DNA from: Saccopteryx bilineata
Taxonomy: Eukaryota; Chordata; Mammalia; Chiroptera; Emballonuridae
Length of the DNA: 64,000 nt
Direction of reading: 5' to 3'
NCBI RefSeq assembly: GCF_036850765.1
Contig: NC_089493.1
Location: 263,178,534-263,242,533, forward strand
Positions 56,035-64,000 of this stretch are shown in pieces (the first letter of the stretch is position 1; each line of letters starts with the position of its first letter). The position numbers and the translations under genes were made by a program. The notes beneath the pieces are model-generated. The model had not been told where the DNA came from and did no database searches. It saw only the letters and a program-made list of their open reading frames with translations.

Positions 56035-56320
56035 CCCCAGCCCCAGCCCCAACCCAATCCCGAGGCTTCAGCACCTTCCAGACTCCCTGGTTACCCTCCC
56101 TTCTTTCCCCACGCTGGGGCTCCAGCCCTGAGCCCTGCCCCTGCCCCATGTCCTCCAGGTGGACTTGACTTTTTCAGGATGTGGCCTGCCTTCCCTTTGT
56201 CATGTGTCTGTGTGGGGCCCCAGCTAGTCCATGTCTGAGTCTCCCCACAGCCATGAGCTCAGCCTGCAGACACAGGAGGCACCAACAGCTGCCTGAGGAA
56301 TCCCCATCGCCCAGCCCCTG
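56035..56320 (+). other. Region with two weak candidate PILR stalk exons
   Basis: Candidate one is 56035-56158: acceptor after a C-rich tract, donor CAG|GTGGAC, Pro/Ser-rich, 124 nt. Candidate two is 56251-56320: acceptor ccccacag, donor GTAACA, beginning AMSSAC. Both fit the incoming phase 1. Neither resembles the Thr-rich human stalk closely and neither leads to a transmembrane exon, so this is only a lead. Confidence 0.2.
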
Positions 56321-57168
56321 GTAACACCTGTCACCTGTGTTCCCAGTCTTCCTGCTTCCCTTCCCCACTCTGCTCCCCAGAACATGGCCCTCAGTGCTCC
56401 CTCTCCAGCCCCATCTCTCCCTCTCCTTCCCCACCTCCACCCTCTGTACCCATTTGCCTCTCACAGCGACCCCCCCCACCTCCCCCACCCAACCCCGCTG
56501 TTGTCCCCTGCTCCCTCTGTCCTGGTCGTTAGAGGCCCCTCCGCAGCAGCAACAGGGCAGCTAGCTCCTGCTTACTGTACACCACGTCCCAGCTGAACAC
56601 ATTGGTGTGCATGGCCCTAGTTAACCTGCACCAGGAACCCACAATAACAGTAGGAACCACTATCATCTTCCGGTTCCAGACTGGGAAAAGGAGGCTTTCA
56701 CCTGCACGAAGTCACCATCATGGTGCAGATGGAATTTGAACCTAGTTTAACCCCAGAAACTCCTCTCTTAACCATTAGCCCTTCAGTCTCACCTACTGAC
56801 TAGATCATCTTGTTGTCTTGACCTATTTTAACATACTACAGGGTGTGTTGTATTAATAGACCTACCTATATTACTCACTGGGTATGGGAACTTGAATTTA
56901 GGCTTATCTGTCTCCAGGGCAGTGGGGAAGGGGCTCTCTCCCAGGCCCAGGCATAAAGGAGTGTGTTGTAAGTTGAATTACTTTTTATAATTACTTGCGC
57001 TGGCAACTCTAAACTATGTCAGAGATGAATCACTCCTCCCAGCCTGGTTAAACCGCTGCCCCGTCTTGACCACAGAGCTGGCTTTAGATCAATTATAAAG
57101 TGGCTTACAACCGAATTAAGCAAGACAACCTTGGATTTATACTTCCTACACCTCCTCCATATCTCCTT
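56321..57168. other. Sequence between the PILR exons and the antisense L1
   Basis: No transmembrane-encoding exon was found. A MIR-like piece is possible at 56640-56780. The L1 target site lies at its right edge. Confidence 0.4.
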
Positions 57169-57451
57169 AAATGGCCATTTTTTTTTAAATAAATTTTTAT
57201 TAATGGTAATGGGATGACATTAATAAATCAGGGTACATATATTCAAAGAAAACATGTCTAGGTTATTTTGTCATCAAATTATGTTGCAAACCCCTCGCCC
57301 AAAGTCAGATTGTCCTCCGTCACCCTCTATCTAGTTCTCTGTGCCCCTCCCCCTCCCTCTAACTCTCTCCCTCCCTCCCTCCCATGTCCTCCCTCCCCCC
57401 CCCCACCCTTGGTAACCACCACACTCTTGTCCATGTCTCTTAGTCTCATTT

Positions 57452-60400
57452 TTATGTTCCACCAATGTATGGAATCATGTAGTTCTTGTTTTTTTCTGAT
57501 TTACTTATTTCACTCCTTATAATGTTATCAAGATCCCACCATTTTGCTGTAAATGATCTGATGTCACCATTTCTTATGGCTGAGTAGTATTCCATAGTGT
57601 ATATGTGCCACATCTTCTTTATCCAGTCTTCTATTGAAGGGCTTTTTGGTTGTTTCCATGTCTTGGCCACTGTGAACAGTGCTGCAATGAACATGGGGCT
57701 ACATGTGTCTTCACGTATCGATGTTTCTGAGGTTTTGGGGTATATACCCAGTAGAGGGATTGCTGGGTCATAAGGTAGTTCTATTTGCAGTTTTTTGAGG
57801 AACCACCATACTTTCCTCCATAATGGTTGTACTACTTTACAGTCCCACCAACAGTGAATGAGGGTTCCTTTTTCTCCACAGCCTCTCCAACATTTGCTAT
57901 TACCCGTCTTGTTGATAATAGCTAATCTAACAGGAGTGAGGTGGTATCTCATTGTAGTTTTGATTTGCATTTCTCTAATAACTAATGAAGCTGAGCATCT
58001 TTTCATATATCTGTTGGCCATTTGTATCTCTTCCTGGGAGAAGTGTCTGTTCATGTCCTCTTCCCATTTTTTTATTGGATTGTTTGTTTGTTTGTTGTTG
58101 AGTTTTATGAGTTCTTTGTAAATTTTGGATATTAGGCCCTTATCTGAGCTGTCGTTTGAAAATATCAGTTCCCATATAGTTGGCTGTCTGTTTATTTTGA
58201 TATCAGTTTCTCTTGCTGAGCAAAAACTTTTAATTCTGATGTAGTCCCATTCATTTATCTTTGCCTTCACTTCTCTTGCCATTGGAGTCAAGTTCATAAA
58301 ATGTTCTTTAAAACCCAGGTCCATGATTTTAGTACCTATGTCTTCTTCTATGTACTTTATTGTTTCAGGTCTTATATTTAGGTCTTTGATCCATTTTGAA
58401 TTAATTTTAGTACACGGGGACAGGCTGTAGTCGAGTTTCATTCTTTTGCATGTGGCTTTCCAGTTTTCCCAACACCATTTGTTGAAGAGGCTTTCTTTTC
58501 TCCATTGTGTGTTGTTGGCCCCTTTATCAAAGATTATTTGACCATATATATGTGGTTTTATTTCTGGGCTTTCTATTCTGTTCCATTGGTCTGAGTGTCT
58601 ATTTTTCTGCCAATACCATGCTGTTTTGATTATCGTGGCCCTATAATATAGTTTAAAGTCAGGTATTGTAATGCCCCCAGCTTCATTCTTTTTCCTTAGG
58701 ATTGTTTTGGCTATTCGGGGTTTTTTATAGTTCCATATAAATCTGATGATTTTTTGTTCCATTTCTTTAAAAAATCTCATAGGGATTTTGATGGGAATTG
58801 CATTAAATTTGTATATTGCTTTGGGTAATATGGCCATTTTGATTATATTTATTCTTCCTATCCAAGAACAAGGAATATTTTTCCATCTCATTGTATCTTT
58901 TTCGATTTCCCTTAACAATGCTTTGTAATTTTCATTATATAGGTCCTTTACGTTCTTTGTTATGTTTATTCCTAGGTATTTTATTTTTTTTGTTGCAATC
59001 GTGAAGGGGATTATGTTTTTGAGTTCATTTTCTAATATTTCATTGTTGGCATATAGAAAGGCTATGGACTTTTGTATGTTAATTTTGTATCCTGCGACCT
59101 TACTGTATTGGTTTATTGTTTCTAATAATCTTTTTGTGGAGTCCTTAGGGTTTTCGATGTATAGGATCATATCATCAGCAAAAAGTGATAGCTTTACTTC
59201 TTCTTTTCCGATATGGATGCCTTTTATTTCTTTGTCTTGTCTGATTGCTCTGGCCAGAACTTCTAGCACCACGTTGAATAAGAGTGGAGAGAGTGGACAA
59301 CCCTGTCTTGTTCCTGATTTAAGGTAGAAAGTCCTCAGTTTTATGCCGTTTAATAGGATGTTGGCTGATGGTTTATCATATATGGCCTTTATCATATTGA
59401 GATATTTTCCTTCTATACCCATTTTGTTGAGAGTCTTAAACATAAAATTGTGTTGTATTTTATCAAAAGCCTTTTCTGCATCTATTGATAAGATCATGTG
59501 GTTTTTGTTCTTTGTTTTGTTGATATGGTGTATTACGTTAACCGTTTTGCGTATGTTGAACCATCCTTGAGATTCTGGGATGAATCCCACTTGATCATGA
59601 TGTATTATTTTTTTAATATGTTGTTGTATTCGGTTTGCCAGTATTTTGTTTAGTATTTTAGCATCTGTATTCATTAGAGATATTGGTCTGTAGTTTTCTT
59701 TCTTTGTGCCATCCTTGCCAGGTTTTGGTATGAGGGTTATGTTGGCCTCATAAAATGTGTTTGGAAGTATTGCTTCTTCTTCAATTTTTTGGAAGACTTT
59801 GAGTAGAATAGGAACCAAGTCTTCTTTGAATGTTTGATAGAATTCGCTAGTATAACCGTCTGGGCCTGGACTTTTATTTTTGGGGAGATTTTTAATAGTT
59901 TTTTCTATTTCCTCCCTGCTGATTGGTCTGTTTAGGCTTTCTGCTTCTTCATGACTCAGTCTAGGAAGGTTGTATTGTTCTAGGAATTTATCCATTTCTT
60001 CTAGATTGTTGTATTTGGTGGCATATAATTTTTCATAGTATTCTACAATAATTCTTTGTATTTCTATGATGTCTGTGGTGATCTCTCCTCTTTCATTTTG
60101 GATTTTATTTATTTGAGTCCTGTGTCTTTTTTCCTTGGTGAGTCTTGCCAAGGGTTTGTCAATTTTGTTGATCTTTTCAAAGAACCAGCTCCTTGTTTTA
60201 TTGATTTTTTCTATAGTTTTTCTGTTCTCTAATTCATTTATTTCTGCTCTGATTTTTATTATCTCCTTTCTTCGGCTGGTTTTGGGTTGTCTTTGTTCTT
60301 CTTTTTCTAGTTCCTTAAGGTGTGAAGTTAAGTGGTTTACTTCGGCTCTCTCTTGTTTGTTCATATAGGCCTGAAGTGATATGAACTTTCCTCTTATTAC

Positions 60401-61279
60401 TGCTTTTGCTGCATCCCAGAGATTCTGATATGTCGTATTTTCATTTTCATTTGTCTGTATATATCTTTTGATTTCTGCGCTTATTTCTTCTTTGACCCAT
60501 TCATTTTTTAGAAGTATGTTGTTTAGTTTCCACATTTTTGTGGGTTTTTCCCCCTCTTTTTTGCAGTTGAATTCTAGTTTCAAGGCTTTATGATCAGAAA
60601 ATATGCTTGGTACAATTTCAATTTTTCTAAATTTGCTGATATTGTCTTTGTGGCCCAACATATGGTCAATTCTTGAGAATGTTCCATGTACACTAGAGAA
60701 AAATGTATACTCTGTCGCCTTGGGATGAAGTGTCCTGTAGATGTCTATCATATCCAGGTGTTCTAGTATTTCGTTTAAGGCCACTATATCTTTATTGATT
60801 CTCTGTTTGGATGACCGATCTAGAGCCGTCAGCGGTGTATTGAGGTCTCCAAGTATGATTGTATTTTTGTTAGTTTTTGTTTTAAGGTCAATAAGTAGCT
60901 GTCTTATATATTTTGGTGCTCCTTGGTTTGGTGCATATATATTAAGGATTGTTATGTCTTCTTGATTCAGCTTCCCCTTAATCATTATGAAATGACCATT
61001 TTTGTCTCTGAGTACTTTTTCTGTCTTGTAGTCAGCATTATTAGATATGAGTATTGCTACGCCTGCTTTTTTTTGGGTGTTGTTTGCTTGGAGTATTGTT
61101 TTCCAGCCTTTCACTTTGAATTTGTTTTTATCCTTGTTGCTTAGATGTGTTTCTTGTAGGCAGCATATAGTTGGATTTTCTTTTTTAATCCATTCTGCTA
61201 CTCTGTGTCTTTTTATTGGTAAGTTTAATCCATTTACATTTAGTGTAATTATTGACACTTGTGGGTTCCCTACTGCCAT
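57452..61279 (-). CDS. LINE-1 ORF2 protein, intact (1275 aa)
   Basis: Endonuclease and reverse transcriptase that nicks target DNA and copies L1 RNA in place. The N-terminal apurinic-type endonuclease has [13 protein letters not shown] (catalytic Glu), LGDLNTPL and [10 protein letters not shown] (catalytic Asp-His). The Z region and RT follow with [29 protein letters not shown] and FADDMILY at about residue 700. The C-terminal Cys-rich motif [18 protein letters not shown] has the C-x3-C-x7-H-x4-C spacing. The length equals that of human ORF2p. All catalytic motifs that I can check are present, with no internal stop. The start ATG is the one followed by [13 protein letters not shown], the normal L1 beginning. 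Confidence 0.95.
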   Translation of the reverse strand: MAVGNPQVSIITLNVNGLNLPIKRHRVAEWIKKENPTICCLQETHLSNKDKNKFKVKGWKTILQANNTQKKAGVAILISNNADYKTEKVLRDKNGHFIMIKGKLNQEDITILNIYAPNQGAPKYIRQLLIDLKTKTNKNTIILGDLNTPLTALDRSSKQRINKDIVALNEILEHLDMIDIYRTLHPKATEYTFFSSVHGTFSRIDHMLGHKDNISKFRKIEIVPSIFSDHKALKLEFNCKKEGEKPTKMWKLNNILLKNEWVKEEISAEIKRYIQTNENENTTYQNLWDAAKAVIRGKFISLQAYMNKQERAEVNHLTSHLKELEKEEQRQPKTSRRKEIIKIRAEINELENRKTIEKINKTRSWFFEKINKIDKPLARLTKEKRHRTQINKIQNERGEITTDIIEIQRIIVEYYEKLYATKYNNLEEMDKFLEQYNLPRLSHEEAESLNRPISREEIEKTIKNLPKNKSPGPDGYTSEFYQTFKEDLVPILLKVFQKIEEEAILPNTFYEANITLIPKPGKDGTKKENYRPISLMNTDAKILNKILANRIQQHIKKIIHHDQVGFIPESQGWFNIRKTVNVIHHINKTKNKNHMILSIDAEKAFDKIQHNFMFKTLNKMGIEGKYLNMIKAIYDKPSANILLNGIKLRTFYLKSGTRQGCPLSPLLFNVVLEVLARAIRQDKEIKGIHIGKEEVKLSLFADDMILYIENPKDSTKRLLETINQYSKVAGYKINIQKSIAFLYANNEILENELKNIIPFTIATKKIKYLGINITKNVKDLYNENYKALLREIEKDTMRWKNIPCSWIGRINIIKMAILPKAIYKFNAIPIKIPMRFFKEMEQKIIRFIWNYKKPRIAKTILRKKNEAGGITIPDFKLYYRATIIKTAWYWQKNRHSDQWNRIESPEIKPHIYGQIIFDKGANNTQWRKESLFNKWCWENWKATCKRMKLDYSLSPCTKINSKWIKDLNIRPETIKYIEEDIGTKIMDLGFKEHFMNLTPMAREVKAKINEWDYIRIKSFCSARETDIKINRQPTIWELIFSNDSSDKGLISKIYKELIKLNNKQTNNPIKKWEEDMNRHFSQEEIQMANRYMKRCSASLVIREMQIKTTMRYHLTPVRLAIINKTGNSKCWRGCGEKGTLIHCWWDCKVVQPLWRKVWWFLKKLQIELPYDPAIPLLGIYPKTSETSIREDTCSPMFIAALFTVAKTWKQPKSPSIEDWIKKMWHIYTMEYYSAIRNGDIRSFTAKWWDLDNIIRSEISKSEKNKNYMIPYIGGT

Positions 61280-61512
61280 TTTATAAATTGCTTTCTGTTA
61301 GTTTTGTATCTAGTTTGATTCTTCTCTTTTGTTTTTCTATCATTTGTTTTTGTTTGTTTGTGTTCCATACTTCTTTCCTCTGTTGCTACCTTTTTTAAGT
61401 CAAGTGTTTTTGTGGTGGTTTTTTTAAGGGTGGTTACCATTAAGTAATGAAAAGGGTACCTACCATATTCATTGTAGTACCCTATCTTATAAGTATTTCT
61501 GCACTTCATCAT
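61270..61512 (-). other. Small open frame overlapping the ORF2 start (80 codons)
   Basis: Begins ATGATGAAGTGC at 61512 and stops with TAG at 61272-61270, ten bases inside ORF2 (overlap atggcagtag). Lys/Thr-rich, no known domain. The other young L1 has a frame of matching length and position. The stop/start overlap would suit reinitiation at ORF2, but coding is unproven. Confidence 0.4.
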
Positions 61513-61604
61513 CCTTTGCTACTGTTAATCTCCATCCTCTCCCCCCTTTTTTTCCTTTGTTGTCACAGTTTAAGTTTGGTTTTATTGTGTTCTTGGTGGA
61601 GCTG

Positions 61605-62600
61605 TTACTTGTGGTGTTGTTTTCTTTTGTTCTTTGAATCTGGTTGGAAAACCCCCTTTAGTATTTCCTGGAGTGGGGGCTTTCTGTTGATAAATTCTCT
61701 CATCTTTTCTGTATTTGTGAATGTTTTTATATCTCCTTCATACTTGAAGGATAGCTTTGATGGGTATAGTATTCTTGGCTGAAAGTTCCTCTCTTTCAGG
61801 GCTTTAAATATTGGGGTCCACTCTCTTCTAGCTTGTAGAGTTTCTGCTGAGAAATCTGATGATAATCTAATAGGCCTTCCTTTATATGTTGTACTCTTCT
61901 TTTCCCTGGCTGCCTTGAGAATTTTTTCTTTGTCATTGGTTTGTGTCATCTTTATTATGATGTGCCTTGGAGTGGGTTTGTTGGGGTTAAGAAAACTTGG
62001 TGTTCTGTTTGCTTCTTGAATTTGAGGCTTTAGTTCTTTCCACAGGCTTGGGAAGTTCTCGTCTATTATTTGTTTGAGTATATTCTCCATTCCATTTTCT
62101 TTCTCTTCTCCCTCTGATATACCTATTATTCTTATGTTATTCTTTCTGATGGAGTCAGACAATTCCTGTAGTGCTTTCTTATTTTTTATTATTTTTGAGT
62201 CTCTTTCTTCTTCTCTCTGTTGTGCCTCAAGTTGTTTGTCTTCTATTTCACTAATCCTATCTTCAATCTGGGCTGTTCTGTTAGCTAAGCTTGTTACCTC
62301 GTTTTTCAGCTCGTGAATTGAGTTTTTCATTTCTGTTTGATTTGTTTTTATAGTTTCAATTTCCTTGGTAATATATTCTTTGTGTTCATTGAGTTGTTTT
62401 CTGATCTCCCTATATTGCCTTTCTGTGTTTTCTTGTATCTCTCTGAGTATTTTTAAGATTTCTATTTTAAATTCTCTGTCATTTAGCTCCAAGGCTTCCA
62501 ATATGTTAAGTCTTTTCTCCATAGATTTTTCCACATCTATTTGTGTTACCTCTCTTTCTTTTGTATCCATAATATTCGATTTCCTCTTTCTTATCGGCAT
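61605..62600 (-). CDS. LINE-1 ORF1 protein, intact (331 aa)
   Basis: RNA-binding chaperone of the L1 particle. The N-terminus is MPIRKRKSNIMDTKEREV, followed by a long coiled coil (Glu/Lys/Leu-rich, residues about 20-150). The RRM-like part begins near NNIRIIGISEGEEKENG, and the C-terminal domain holds FSAETLQARREWTPIFKALK. Slightly shorter than the 339-aa homologue at 30415 owing to the C-terminal tail. The start is preceded by accaccctcag as in the other copy. Confidence 0.94.
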   Translation of the reverse strand: MPIRKRKSNIMDTKEREVTQIDVEKSMEKRLNILEALELNDREFKIEILKILREIQENTERQYREIRKQLNEHKEYITKEIETIKTNQTEMKNSIHELKNEVTSLANRTAQIEDRISEIEDKQLEAQQREEERDSKIIKNKKALQELSDSIRKNNIRIIGISEGEEKENGMENILKQIIDENFPSLWKELKPQIQEANRTPSFLNPNKPTPRHIIIKMTQTNDKEKILKAAREKKSTTYKGRPIRLSSDFSAETLQARREWTPIFKALKERNFQPRILYPSKLSFKYEGDIKTFTNTEKMREFINRKPPLQEILKGVFQPDSKNKRKQHHK

Positions 62601-62839
62601 CTGAGGGTGGTCTTATTGATAGCACACAGGCGCACTTCCTTGCGGTTTGAAAGAACGTCCCTGTGGTAGATTCCTCCACACCCTCGTCTCTCAGATTCAA
62701 GTGATAACAATCCTTTCGCTATCAGTTTGTGTGGAACTCCGGAATGCTCCGAGGATAAATTTTTCTGTTTCTAGTTGATAAATTTGTTGTGATTTAGGGG
62801 AGAGCTGTCGGACGCGCTGCTCACGGCGCCATTTCCGTC
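62601..62839 (-). promoter_or_regulatory. Short leader of the intact L1
   Basis: Only about 239 nt, against 2.39 kb in the L1 at 28024. The outer part (about 150 nt) aligns with the start of the longer leader, including TGACG and AATGGCG (YY1-like). The last 25 nt before ORF1 also align. The middle, including the tandem monomers, is absent. Confidence 0.75.
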
Positions 62840-62853
62840 AAATGGCCATTTTT

Positions 62854-63040
62854 AAGCAATTTTGTCTCTTTTTAGATCACTCTTTATTCTTTCCTAATTC
62901 TTCCTTTTCTCATTTGTCTGTTTGAGTCACATTTAGTATAGGTTTTTTCATCAATAAATTAATTTTTTCAATTAATGCAATTAATAGGATATTCATGCTG
63001 ATTTTTTTAAGCCACTGAACTGCCCAGTCAGTGCCTGAAG
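62854..63040. other. A/T-rich sequence
   Basis: No gene or named repeat recognised. Confidence 0.35.
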
Positions 63041-63043
63041 ATT

Positions 63044-63257
63044 TTTTTTTTTATAAATACCATGCTTTTTATTTATTTATTCATTTTTAGAGAGGAGAGA
63101 GAGAGAGAAAGGAGAGACAGAAAGAGAGAGAAGGGGGGAGGAGCTGGAAGCATCAACTCCCATATGTGCCTTGACCAGGCAAGCCCAGGGTTTCGAACCG
63201 GCGACCTCAGCATTTCCAGGTCAATGCTTTATCCCACTGCGCCACCACAGATCAGGC
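63044..63257 (-). mobile_element. SINE family A
   Basis: Minus-strand GCCTGATCTGTGGTGGCGCAGTGG head, cggttcgaaaccctgggcttgcc box, (TC)n-rich part and an A/T-rich tail. Confidence 0.9.
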
Positions 63258-64000
63258 TTGCTGATTTTTTTTAAAAAAAACAAAAGTACAAGAAAGTACA
63301 TAACTGAGAGGAGTACTTTTCATCCAAGTACTTCAATGCAAAGACGTTACACTAAAGGAATATTTGCAGAAAATTTAATTGATAAGTTTGTGATTGGCTT
63401 ATTAATTTTTTTATGTACAAATGTTTTCTTTTATAGCCAAATCTAATAGTATTAATCTTCTTAATTATTTTTCTTTAATTTCTAAGCCTAAAATCTCATA
63501 TCCCACAGGGGTTGAGAATATTTCAATTTCTTCTAACTTTTGTATGATTTCTTTTCACAATAAAATTCTTTAATGTTGTGAGAATTTATTTTGGTATGTG
63601 ATGTGAGACAAATAAGTAAATTAATCTTTATACAAAGAAACTAATCAATTGTCCCAATCTCATTCACTGAGTCCTTGAATATTTTTTCTCTTCTCCATTG
63701 ATTCATAGGCCTGGCTTCTAAGTTCTTTTGTGGTAGAGGATGCATCTCTCCATTCTCTTTCACCTTTTGTTCATTTGTTTGTTTAAAGGGTCAAATATTT
63801 TTTATGTTCTTTACAAGTCCCTCTTAGAATGCTAACCTATTTTTTTCAAGTTTTACTGAGAAGTAATTAACATACATCAGTATGTAACTTTAAGATGTAC
63901 AGCATGATAGTTTCATTTACACATACTATGAAACAATTACCTCAGTAGGATCAGCTAACACCCATGTTCTCATATAAATACAATAAAAAATAAGAAAAAA
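63258..64000 (-). mobile_element. A/T-rich end with an ancient LINE-1 3' fragment
   Basis: From about 63838 the plus strand reads 'caagttttactgagaagtaattaacatac...cagcatgatag', the reverse of an L1M 3' UTR. 63258-63830 is A/T-rich with no recognised gene. Confidence 0.45.

Larger units (their letters stand above)
57183..62839 (-). mobile_element. Full-length LINE-1 with both ORFs intact
   Basis: A 14-bp duplication AAATGGCCATTTTT (57169-57182, 62840-62853) defines the insertion. Its minus strand runs: GACGGAAATGGCGCCG 5' end, short leader (about 239 nt), ORF1 (62600-61605), 325-nt spacer, ORF2 (61279-57452), 3' UTR with AATAAA, short A-tail. Both frames are open, so the copy is a candidate for recent or current mobility. 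It lies antisense to the PILR-like gene, a little over 1.3 kb after the V-set exon. Confidence 0.95.

Noticed and set aside
55785..56168. Open frame running from PILR exon 2 into the following intron
   Set aside because: A perfect GTGAGT donor at 55855 ends the exon. Read-through is possible only as an intron-retained form, so it is not called as a CDS.

Overview
This is a mammalian genomic window, almost certainly from a bat. Intron-containing immune-receptor genes lie in DNA crowded with tRNA-derived SINEs of the VES type (three families with GGCCCTGGCCGGTTGGCTCA-, GCCTGACCAGGCGGTGGCGC- and GGCCTGACCTGTGGTGGCGC-like heads), young LINE-1 elements and hAT DNA transposons. The SINE mix reminds me of emballonurid bats such as Saccopteryx; that placement is from memory and is weaker than 'bat'.

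Two host genes can be read, both on the + strand. PVRIG (CD112R) occupies 4882-6160 as five exons with consistent splice phases, encoding a complete 303-residue receptor. A PILRA/PILRB-type gene begins at 55075. Its signal-peptide exon and V-set exon are clear, but its stalk, transmembrane and tail exons are not found. In human, PVRIG and the PILR genes also lie near each other (7q22), so this is a conserved immune-receptor neighbourhood. Here the roughly 49 kb between them is almost entirely transposable elements with no further convincing host gene.

Layout: 1-2500, SINEs and an old MIR. 2.5-9.5 kb, low-repeat DNA with PVRIG and a CpG-enriched stretch (8.47-9.48 kb). 9.7-11.7 kb, two solo LTRs of one family in opposite orientation, one inside a SINE. 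12.8-15.7 kb, a complete but broken hAT transposon with transposase remnants. 16-27.5 kb, old L1 debris, SINEs and non-autonomous hAT copies. 28.0-35.0 kb, a + strand L1 with a 2.4 kb leader containing tandem monomers, an intact ORF1, a frameshifted ORF2 and a SINE in place of its 3' end. 35-37 kb, a TIR-like element and an inverted L1. 37-43 kb, mostly unique sequence with a MaLR LTR. 43-51.2 kb, an old L1 that received an endogenous retrovirus and an internally deleted younger L1. 52.0-52.9 kb, a twin-primed L1 with exact target-site duplications. 55.1-55.9 kb, the PILR-like exons. 57.2-62.8 kb, a full-length antisense L1 with intact ORF1 (331 aa) and ORF2 (1275 aa) between 14-bp duplications.

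No operon, CRISPR array, rRNA or free-standing tRNA gene is present. The most interesting signals are: the L1 family (tandem ETS-containing promoter monomers, two very different leader lengths, a long inter-ORF spacer with a small ORF overlapping the ORF2 start); unusual PVRIG residues (a Cys at the usual Ig-core Trp, altered tail tyrosine motifs); and the missing 3' exons of the PILR gene. Comparisons with human proteins are from memory and could not be checked.
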